Assembly: GCF_003149085.1 (NCBI RefSeq)
Contig: NZ_QGDT01000009.1
Coordinates: forward strand, 124,001-188,000
Length of the DNA: 64,000 bases
Direction: 5' to 3'
DNA from: Dyadobacter jejuensis
GTDB taxonomy: Bacteria; Bacteroidota; Bacteroidia; Cytophagales; Spirosomataceae
Positions 57,759 to 64,000 of this stretch are shown in pieces; within the stretch, counting starts at the first letter, position 1, and every line of letters starts with the position of its first letter. A program made the translations under genes and the position numbers. Below the pieces are notes generated by a model. The model ran no database searches. It had not been told where the DNA came from and worked only from the letters and a program-made list of their open reading frames with translations.

Positions 57759-60629
57759 ATGAATCAACTCTACCGATCCATCCATCATATTGTGGCCGCA
57801 TTGCTGCTGCTAAGCCTCGGACTGTCAACAGGAGTCCAAGGCCAATCGGCGTCCACCGAAGCCGACAACCAACGCTACCTAGCCCTGCTACTGCTCAACT
57901 TACCCATCGAAAAGGGCCCTGAACTGGAGCTGATCCGTACGGCCCACAATTATGGTCTCAATGCGGTATATATAGCCATCCCATGGGACAAGGTTTATCA
58001 GCAATCTCCCACGGAAACACCCAAATGGGAAAAATTTGACGAGCAGATCCAGTTAGCCACGAGTCTTGGAATGAAAGTGGCCTTACGCATACATCTGGGC
58101 CGCCATAGCACCCGTATCAACGGCTTCTGGGAGGAATCTGACAGTCAATGGAGCCAATTCGACACCCCCTTGCTGGGCGGGTATCAGGACACCGCATTTG
58201 GTTTCGACAACCAGCCCATTGTAAATAAGGGCTTGGCTTTTATTAAAGAAGTCACAAACAGATACAAATATCTTCAAACAGAACAAAAATTACTTTTTAT
58301 CTCCGTCACCAATACCCCCACCCAAGAAGGGGAATATTATAGTACCATTCTTAAAGACGGAAAAGAAGTCCCTACCGTATACGACTACTCCCCAAGCATG
58401 CACAAAGGCTTCCAAGAATGGCTCAAAACGAATTATAAGAAAATTGAACGCATGAATTTCCTATGGGGAACTCATTACAAATCTTTCGACGAGGCTCACG
58501 CTCCGTCCACGCCTTGGGAGCCCGACCAGGCCTTCCGCCAGCGATTTGGAAAGGACTGGTACATTTATAGACACCTGGTATTCAAAAAGTATGTAGAGCA
58601 GACCGTAGATGCTATCAAATCGGTAGATGCCAATATTAAAGTTATTTCCGACTATGGCTCAGTATTTGACGGAGCCTCGCTACGAAGGGGTACCCTGGCT
58701 TATATGGATTTGAACGAAAAGACGGATGGAATAAAAGTCAATGACGACTTGGTGAGTTTCGACCACCGCTGGTCGGTAGATATCCTCAAAAGTGCGAGTC
58801 CTTCCAATTACCTCATTGCTAACGAACTTTTTGTCAACGAGTTTTTGGATAATACCATACACCAGAAACAGATAGACGAGAATTTCGCCCATGGGGCCAA
58901 AGTAGTGGCCGCCCTTATTTCTACCACCAAAACCCTACAACGATCCGAACCTTACTTGCGCGCCGCCGCCGCCAACTGGCTCAACAAACCCATGCCCCCG
59001 ATTGTTTACACCGATTCGGTGGGTTACCGGCTATCGGATGCTGTAGAAAAAAAGGGGGCTCAGAATGTGATCTACCAGGCTTGGGCACAAAAGGCCTATG
59101 CCGACCCCAATAATCCCCGCCCCATCAAAGTGGTGTTGAATGAAGATCTGCTACAACCCTCTTACTGGGACGATGCCTCCAACTACCCACCCTATATCTT
59201 GAGGCCTATACCCATGCAGATCGTAGCGGTCAATAAAGACTTCAGCTATAAACTACCTACCGACACCTTTTCGGACGTCGATGGTACCATCGCCAAAATG
59301 GTCGCCTCAGGCTTGCCCGCATGGTTAAAGTTTGAAAATGGCACGCTATGGGGCAAACCCACCACCCTCGGTGACTTCCGAATAAAAGTAACCGGCACCG
59401 ACGATGAGGGTGGAAGTACTGAAGCCTTCTTTACGATCCGGGTCGACACCCAAGAAAATGCCAACAGACCACCGACGGTCAATAGTAACTTCTCGAACCA
59501 GACCATCGCTATTAACGAAGCCTTTAGCTTGCCCATTCCGGAGGATGCATTTATAGACGTAGACGGGAAAATCACTAAAATTGAAGCGTTCGACCTGCCC
59601 AACTGGCTGAAGTATGAGAACAGAGTATTATCTGGAACGCCCACATCCTTAGGCGAATCCCGGATATTCCTAAAAGCTTATGACGACCTGAACGCCTTCG
59701 TAGAAACCTATTTTACCATTAAGGTGGTAGAGCCACAGTTTCTCAATCAGCCTCCCTATGCCTCTAGTCCCTTTCCTGTCAAATATGTTTCGGTAAACTA
59801 TCCCTTCGAATACGTGCTCCCTAACGTATTTGGCGACAATGACGGCTATATATCGTCCATCTCGATTCAGAATCGCCCGTCATGGCTCGATTTGTCCTTG
59901 AACGTGCTTTCGGGCACCCCTACCGAGGAAGGCGAATATCGGCTCATCATTAGGGCCTACGATAATGGTGGAGCTTATGTAGAGATTCCACTGATCCTGA
60001 TTGTCGAAATCCCCCGCCTGCGCTTTGAGCTGGTAAGGGGCGGAAGGGCCATAGACCAATCCATAATTCGCAAATTAGAAGGCGATAACGTCATTCCATA
60101 CGACCAAATGCCCCCACTCATCAATATCTATGCCTATGGGAATTTCGATTATGACCGAGTGAATTTTGACTTGACGGGGCCCTTTCATTACAGCTCCTCG
60201 ACCAACAAATTCCCCTATGCCTTATACGATAACGAGAGTGGCTTCCCGCCCATGGCCGGCCGATATACCCTCACCGTCAAAGCTACCAGCCGCGACAGCA
60301 CGGTCGTCAGCAACTCCATCCAGTTTAGCATCAGCAAAGGAGACTCTCTAGACATTGTAGGGGACATACCGGCCTGGGATTTCTACCCCAACCCGGTTAC
60401 CGACGTACTCAACATCCGCTTGCCCAACGATAAGAATAATCTGCTCATAGAATATGCTTTGGTGACCAGCTCCGGGAAGATTATCCCCGTACCGAAGGAG
60501 TATGTCACCACCGCCGACAACCTAAGTAATATTGCCCTGTATAAGATGTTTCTGCCGGCTGGTATATACCTAGTCCGCCTCTCCAGCGAAGGACAACTCC
60601 TAAAACAGTACCGGATTTTTAAAAAATAA
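57759..60629 (+). CDS. Large secreted glycosidase-like protein with Ig-like modules and T9SS sorting domain
   Basis: 956 residues: signal peptide (HIVAALLLLSLGLSTGVQGQ), an N-terminal (beta/alpha)8-like region (~40-430; ELIRTAHNYGLNAVYIAIPWDKVYQQ, HKGFQEWLKTNYKKIERMNFLWGTHYKS) similar to GH42-type beta-galactosidases, three Ig-like modules of cadherin/putative-Ig type (~482-564, 569-660, 665-752; each with DVDG or DNDG, LPxWLxxE and GTPT-type turns), and a C-terminal T9SS sorting domain from ~873 (DFYPNPVTDVLNIRL...GIYLVRLSSEG). The usual acid/base NE motif is not obvious: the matching strand reads LFISVTNTPTQEGEYY, so activity is uncertain. Surface-exposed. Confidence 0.78.
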   Translation: MNQLYRSIHHIVAALLLLSLGLSTGVQGQSASTEADNQRYLALLLLNLPIEKGPELELIRTAHNYGLNAVYIAIPWDKVYQQSPTETPKWEKFDEQIQLATSLGMKVALRIHLGRHSTRINGFWEESDSQWSQFDTPLLGGYQDTAFGFDNQPIVNKGLAFIKEVTNRYKYLQTEQKLLFISVTNTPTQEGEYYSTILKDGKEVPTVYDYSPSMHKGFQEWLKTNYKKIERMNFLWGTHYKSFDEAHAPSTPWEPDQAFRQRFGKDWYIYRHLVFKKYVEQTVDAIKSVDANIKVISDYGSVFDGASLRRGTLAYMDLNEKTDGIKVNDDLVSFDHRWSVDILKSASPSNYLIANELFVNEFLDNTIHQKQIDENFAHGAKVVAALISTTKTLQRSEPYLRAAAANWLNKPMPPIVYTDSVGYRLSDAVEKKGAQNVIYQAWAQKAYADPNNPRPIKVVLNEDLLQPSYWDDASNYPPYILRPIPMQIVAVNKDFSYKLPTDTFSDVDGTIAKMVASGLPAWLKFENGTLWGKPTTLGDFRIKVTGTDDEGGSTEAFFTIRVDTQENANRPPTVNSNFSNQTIAINEAFSLPIPEDAFIDVDGKITKIEAFDLPNWLKYENRVLSGTPTSLGESRIFLKAYDDLNAFVETYFTIKVVEPQFLNQPPYASSPFPVKYVSVNYPFEYVLPNVFGDNDGYISSISIQNRPSWLDLSLNVLSGTPTEEGEYRLIIRAYDNGGAYVEIPLILIVEIPRLRFELVRGGRAIDQSIIRKLEGDNVIPYDQMPPLINIYAYGNFDYDRVNFDLTGPFHYSSSTNKFPYALYDNESGFPPMAGRYTLTVKATSRDSTVVSNSIQFSISKGDSLDIVGDIPAWDFYPNPVTDVLNIRLPNDKNNLLIEYALVTSSGKIIPVPKEYVTTADNLSNIALYKMFLPAGIYLVRLSSEGQLLKQYRIFKK

Positions 60630-60650
60630 AAGGAGAAGTATTTTTCAATT

Positions 60651-60666
60651 AGTATGCTTGCATAAT
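60651..60666. promoter_or_regulatory. Operator 1 upstream of the acyl-CoA dehydrogenase gene
   Basis: AGTATGCTTGCATAAT: the left half is perfect, the right half has one mismatch to the thiolase operator core. It overlaps the -33 TTG (60658-60660), so repressor binding would block polymerase. Confidence 0.7.
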
Positions 60667-60687
60667 AATAGGGAATAATTATATTTG
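60658..60687 (+). promoter_or_regulatory. Promoter of the acyl-CoA dehydrogenase gene
   Basis: TTG (60658-60660), 19-nt spacer, TATATTTG (60680-60687), exact match to the Bacteroidota TTG-N19-TAnnTTTG form; ~65 nt before the ATG. It is bracketed by two operators. Confidence 0.72.
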
Positions 60688-60700
60688 TACTGCGAATTTT

Positions 60701-60716
60701 AGTATGCACGCATACC
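60701..60716. promoter_or_regulatory. Operator 2 upstream of the acyl-CoA dehydrogenase gene
   Basis: AGTATGCACGCATACC, one mismatch at the last base; just downstream of the expected start of transcription. Confidence 0.7.
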
Positions 60717-60753
60717 AAATACTCATTCCAGAACCACAAATCATAGACGTATC

Positions 60754-62568
60754 ATGCCCGTTGCAGAAAACACCAATGCGATCATAAAAGGAGGAGAGTT
60801 CCTGATTAAGGAGACCATAGCCCAGGACATTTTTATACCCGAGCAGTTTGGAGAGGAGCAGCGGATGATCGCTGAGACTTGCCAGGATTTTTTAAAAACA
60901 GAGATCTGGCCACGACTAGATGAAATCGATGACGCGAAGTCACCCGAGCTGATCGCTTCGTTGATGGACAAAGCAGGGGCATTGGGGCTCCTAGGTACGG
61001 TGGTGCCCGAAGAGTACGGGGGCTTCGGGATGGACTTTAACACCTCTATGCTCGTAGCCGAAACCACCGGAGCGGGCAACTCTTTCTCTGTGGCACTTTC
61101 GGCCCATACCGGCATAGGAACCCTGCCCATTCTGTACTACGGAAACGAGGAGCAAAAGCAAAAATATTTACCTAAACTCGCCTCTGGCGAGTGGAAGGCC
61201 GCCTACTGCCTTACCGAGCCCGACTCAGGATCGGATGCAAACGCCTCCAAGTCCAAAGCCGTGCTGACCGCCGACGGCCAGCATTATAGGCTAAATGGTC
61301 AAAAGATGTGGATCACCAACGGCGGCTTTGCCGACGTATTGATCGTATTTGCCAAAATAGAGGAAGACGGAGCTACTGATAAAAGCTTATCGGCCTTTAT
61401 TATCGAGAAAAGTTTTGGCGGCATCACCATGAATGAGCCCGAACATAAGATGGGCATAAAAGGATCCGATACCCGGCAAATCTTCTTCAATGACTGCCTG
61501 GTACCCGTCGAGAACCTACTCTCGACCAGGGGCAATGGCTTTAAAATAGCCGTTAATATTCTGAATATTGGCCGTATCAAACTGGCTGCTGCTGCCTTAG
61601 GAGGTGCCAAAAGAGTGGCACGTCAGGCCATCAATTATGCCAATGAACGCCAACAATTTGGAACTAGCATATCCTCATTTGGTGCTATCAAACATAAGCT
61701 TGCCGAAATGGCCCTGCGGATGTTCGCCACGGAGTCGGCTGCTTACCGGGTAGGGCAGCATATCGACGACCTTATCCTGGCATTTAAAGAGGGGGGCATG
61801 TCCGATGCGGAGGCTAAGCTGAAGGCTCTGGAGGAATTCGCCATTGAATGTGCCATCATGAAAGTGCATGGCTCGGAAGTGCTCGACTATGTGACCGACG
61901 AGGGGGTACAAATTTATGGAGGCATGGGGTATTCGGCCGACGCACCCATGGACCGTGCCTATAGAGATAGCCGAATCAACCGCATCTTTGAGGGAACTAA
62001 CGAGATCAACCGCCTGTTGGTGGTCGACATGATCCTAAAAAGGGCGATGAAAGGCCAGCTCGACGTGATGGGCCCCGCCGCGGCTGTCGGAAAAGAGATC
62101 CTCTCCATTCCCGATTTTAGCACATTCGACGATGAAGGGGTGTTCGATGCGGAAAAGCGCACCCTAAAGAATTTGAAAAAGGCCGTCTTGATGATTGCCG
62201 GTGCGGCCGTTCAAAAATATATGATGAAACTATCCGACGAGCAGGAGATCATCATGGACATCGCCGATATGATCATAGAGATTTATATTGCCGAATCGAC
62301 CCTGCTAAGGGTAGAGAAACGAATAGATCTGTATGGTGCCGATAGCAACGAGCGGTATAAAGATATGGCCTTGGTATACCTACATGGAGCGGTTGAAAAG
62401 ATCGGTGCTTCTGGCCGCTCAGCCATCACCAGCTTCGCCACGGCCGACGAGCTGAGAGTGATGCTGATGGGCCTTAAAAGATTTACCAAGATAGAGCCCT
62501 ACAACCTCAAAGAGGCCCGTCGGCGCATTGCCGATGACCTTATTGCCAACAACGATTATAAGTACTAA
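60754..62568 (+). CDS. Acyl-CoA dehydrogenase family protein, long form
   Basis: 604 residues, longer than the ~380 of short-chain enzymes because of a C-terminal helical domain (~450-604) as in VLCAD-like members. Motifs: AAYCLTEPDSGSDANASKSKA (flavin/substrate loop), KMWITNGGFAD, and catalytic Glu413 in IFEGTNEINRLLV. It oxidises acyl-CoA to enoyl-CoA with FAD, the first step of beta-oxidation. Two operators and a strong promoter precede it; the same operator controls the thiolase gene. Confidence 0.94.
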   Translation: MPVAENTNAIIKGGEFLIKETIAQDIFIPEQFGEEQRMIAETCQDFLKTEIWPRLDEIDDAKSPELIASLMDKAGALGLLGTVVPEEYGGFGMDFNTSMLVAETTGAGNSFSVALSAHTGIGTLPILYYGNEEQKQKYLPKLASGEWKAAYCLTEPDSGSDANASKSKAVLTADGQHYRLNGQKMWITNGGFADVLIVFAKIEEDGATDKSLSAFIIEKSFGGITMNEPEHKMGIKGSDTRQIFFNDCLVPVENLLSTRGNGFKIAVNILNIGRIKLAAAALGGAKRVARQAINYANERQQFGTSISSFGAIKHKLAEMALRMFATESAAYRVGQHIDDLILAFKEGGMSDAEAKLKALEEFAIECAIMKVHGSEVLDYVTDEGVQIYGGMGYSADAPMDRAYRDSRINRIFEGTNEINRLLVVDMILKRAMKGQLDVMGPAAAVGKEILSIPDFSTFDDEGVFDAEKRTLKNLKKAVLMIAGAAVQKYMMKLSDEQEIIMDIADMIIEIYIAESTLLRVEKRIDLYGADSNERYKDMALVYLHGAVEKIGASGRSAITSFATADELRVMLMGLKRFTKIEPYNLKEARRRIADDLIANNDYKY

Positions 62569-62627
62569 AAACTTCAAACACTTCGGGGCCAATACCCGAT
62601 ACAACTAAAAGCCGCTTTTAGCGTGCC

Positions 62628-62659
62628 GAGCCAAATCAGCATCAGGTTTGGCTCTTTTT
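62628..62659 (+). terminator. Terminator of the acyl-CoA dehydrogenase gene
   Basis: GAGCCAAA (62628-62635) and TTTGGCTC (62647-62654) with TTTTT after it; a small stem CTAAAAG...CTTTTAG just upstream. Confidence 0.8.
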
Positions 62660-62748
62660 ATATTTTTGGGGGATGTAACTTCCATGTAAATGGCTAAATT
62701 GCCCCCCAAATTATTTTTCATTCACCTAAATCCTAAATCACGACGAAT

Positions 62749-63264
62749 ATGATTCGCCTAAAAAAGTGTCCACTCATTTTAGTGATCGGCCTGGCCTTGC
62801 TCACAATAACCTCCTCGAACCTCCTGGCGCAAAGCTCCAAAACGGGCTCCTTAGAAGACTTAAGCTTCCTTAGTGGTCAATGGAGGGGTGAGTTTTCGGG
62901 AGGACCCATAGATGGCGGATGGACCAGCCCTATGGGCGATAATATTGTGGGTTACCTCCGTATGATGAAAGATGGCAAAGCGACCTTATACGAAATCTTT
63001 GCCTTCGAACAGACGGAGAATGGGCCTGTAGCAAGGGTAAAGCACTTTAAGCCTGGGATGATCTCCCTTGAAGAAATGGAAGTGTCGGACACCTATCGCT
63101 TCATTGAAGCGGGCAAAAACACGGCCTTATTCGAAAAAAATGACGGCTCGGTACGCATTCTATACGAACTCCGGAAAAAAAATCAATTGGTCTTTCAAAA
63201 AGGACTCCTTGAAAATGGCACCTGGGTATATAAAGACCTCTTTATCTTCAAAAAATTATCCTAA
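62749..63264 (+). CDS. DUF6265 family exported protein
   Basis: 171 residues. Signal peptide ending LLAQ. The mature start LEDLSFLSGQWRGEFSGGPIDGGWTSPMGDNIVGYLRM is characteristic of DUF6265, followed by ATLYEIFAFEQTENGPVARVKHFKPGM. The fold is a small lipocalin-like barrel; the function is unknown. It is a single gene, ending in a strong terminator. Confidence 0.85.
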   Translation: MIRLKKCPLILVIGLALLTITSSNLLAQSSKTGSLEDLSFLSGQWRGEFSGGPIDGGWTSPMGDNIVGYLRMMKDGKATLYEIFAFEQTENGPVARVKHFKPGMISLEEMEVSDTYRFIEAGKNTALFEKNDGSVRILYELRKKNQLVFQKGLLENGTWVYKDLFIFKKLS

Positions 63265-63270
63265 TCGCTC

Positions 63271-63298
63271 GGACCCGCATTACGGCGGGTCCTTTTTT
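63271..63298 (+). terminator. Terminator of the DUF6265 gene
   Basis: GGACCCGC (63271-63278) and GCGGGTCC (63285-63292), loop of 6, then TTTTTT. The stop codon of the convergent gene lies in the T-run. Confidence 0.92.
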
Positions 63299-63878
63299 AT
63301 AAGGCCATAATCCGAGTATCGGTAACTTCTTCCCTGTTGGCCTCTAAAAAATCACAAAAGGATCTAATTTCACCCTGTTGAACGGATAGGTCCAAGGGCA
63401 TCTGATATTCTTCTTGGTACACCCGATGAAAATCGGTGATGACATAGCGCAGCCGCCGGATCCCTCGAGACTGCAGGGCCGGCAGATAGAAATTCTGATG
63501 ATCCTGGGCGAAGCGTCCCGGACTGTATTGTCCGGTTGTCTTAAGATCTACCGCCAGGGTGGTACCTATCACGTCCACAAATCCATACACGAGCACATTA
63601 TTCCAACGATGCTCGCAATATACCTGGGCCTTTAGCATAGGCCGAGGTAAAAGGGCCCGTACCTGCCGTAGCAGCTCGGGATCATAAGCCTCCTCGTCGG
63701 TACCTTTAATGACCGCCTCTTCGAAACTGATGCCTTTGCCTTGTGCCTTAGTTGTCGGCATAGGCACCCTGTTGACCCGGTCGAGCAGTTGCTGCCGATC
63801 GAGATACCCTTGGGTATAGCGATGGAAGGTATTGAGTAAGGAAGGATAAAACCGGTATTTGATTTCGTTCATGGCCAT
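63297..63878 (-). CDS. PD-(D/E)XK nuclease-superfamily-like protein
   Basis: 193 residues. The active-site pattern is readable: VYGFVDVIGTTLAVDLKTTGQYSPGRF, with Asp in GFVD, a second Asp and Lys in VDLK, and an upstream Glu (GISFEEAVIKG), as in RecB-like nucleases such as Cas4/AddB relatives. It may cut or process DNA, but the gene stands alone and the target cannot be told. The start could be either Met of MAMNEI. Confidence 0.7.
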   Translation of the reverse strand: MAMNEIKYRFYPSLLNTFHRYTQGYLDRQQLLDRVNRVPMPTTKAQGKGISFEEAVIKGTDEEAYDPELLRQVRALLPRPMLKAQVYCEHRWNNVLVYGFVDVIGTTLAVDLKTTGQYSPGRFAQDHQNFYLPALQSRGIRRLRYVITDFHRVYQEEYQMPLDLSVQQGEIRSFCDFLEANREEVTDTRIMAL

Positions 63879-63886
63879 ACTTAAAA

Positions 63887-64000
63887 TTAGCGTTTTTGGC
63901 TCCCAAACCGATAGGTGACGGAAAAAACCAGGTAACTATATCGATCGTTGGGGGTATCGCTGTAGCTCGTGCTTTCCTCGGGATTCACCAGCCTATAGCC
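63887..64000 (-). CDS. C-terminus of an outer-membrane beta-barrel protein (partial)
   Basis: The last 37 codons are in the window: GYRLVNPEESTSYSDTPNDR, then YSYLVFSVTYRFGSQKR and stop. The final strand YLVFSVTYRFG is typical of the last strand of small outer-membrane barrels in this phylum. The remainder lies beyond base 64000. Confidence 0.6.
   Translation of the reverse strand, partial: GYRLVNPEESTSYSDTPNDRYSYLVFSVTYRFGSQKR

Noticed and set aside
57566..57922. A 118-residue gene overlapping the start of the large glycosidase-like gene
   Set aside because: It overlaps two well-supported genes in another frame, shows no family features and has shadow-type composition.

Overview
The window looks like a chromosomal segment of a Bacteroidota bacterium, most likely order Cytophagales (Dyadobacter/Spirosoma-like; this placement is inference). 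The signs are a SusC/SusD pair, a second TonB receptor paired with a DUF4249 lipoprotein, type IX secretion (T9SS) C-terminal sorting domains, DUF5777, DUF6702, DUF4249 and DUF6265 proteins, a large (1112 aa) SecA, and promoters of the Bacteroidota type (TTG-N19-23-TAnnTTTG).

Layout. 1-10.7 kb: a starch/maltodextrin utilisation locus (SusC, SusD, SusE-like glycan-binding lipoprotein, a neopullulanase-like GH13 and a second, T9SS-sorted GH13). 10.7-14.7 kb, minus strand: an ECF sigma factor with a partner that joins a single membrane helix to a beta-barrel, then a Rieske / DUF5777 / YceI cluster. 15-24.9 kb, plus: an MsbA-like ABC exporter, a membrane-anchored MutS paralogue, RseP, DUF6702, Lon and tagaturonate reductase. 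24.9-32.7 kb, minus: DUF4249 + TonB receptor, FolK, ribosomal protein L28, a histidine kinase/response regulator pair, a BadF-type GlcNAc kinase and a mini cytochrome b5. 32.8-37 kb, plus: a lipoprotein, ThiL, and a TetR-controlled oxidoreductase operon (TetR, AhpD-like protein, SDR, EthD) whose two operators can be read directly.

37.2-45.3 kb is an accessory island with a more AT-rich composition. It holds a decayed AAA/DUF4143 ATPase gene behind a large hairpin, a DUF1080 protein, and a broken array of RHS polymorphic-toxin cassettes on the minus strand: truncated RHS cores, at least three different toxin tips (one a zinc-metallopeptidase of M91 type), three candidate immunity genes, two antiparallel remnants of the same regulator gene, and four copies of an identical GC-rich 18-mer inserted at equivalent Tyr-Asp codon sites of RHS repeats. 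This is the most unusual part of the window.

45.3-64 kb returns to core-type genes: a secreted-repeat lipoprotein, class IV aminotransferase, polyprenyl synthase, rhomboid protease, phosphatidylserine decarboxylase, SecA, PspC, and two fatty-acid beta-oxidation genes (thiolase and acyl-CoA dehydrogenase). Those two genes are separated by two glycosyltransferases and a large secreted glycosidase-like protein, yet they share one palindromic operator (AGTATGC-N2-GCATACT), which defines a small regulon whose repressor is not in the window. The end holds DUF6265, a PD-(D/E)XK-like protein and the C-terminus of an outer-membrane barrel protein.
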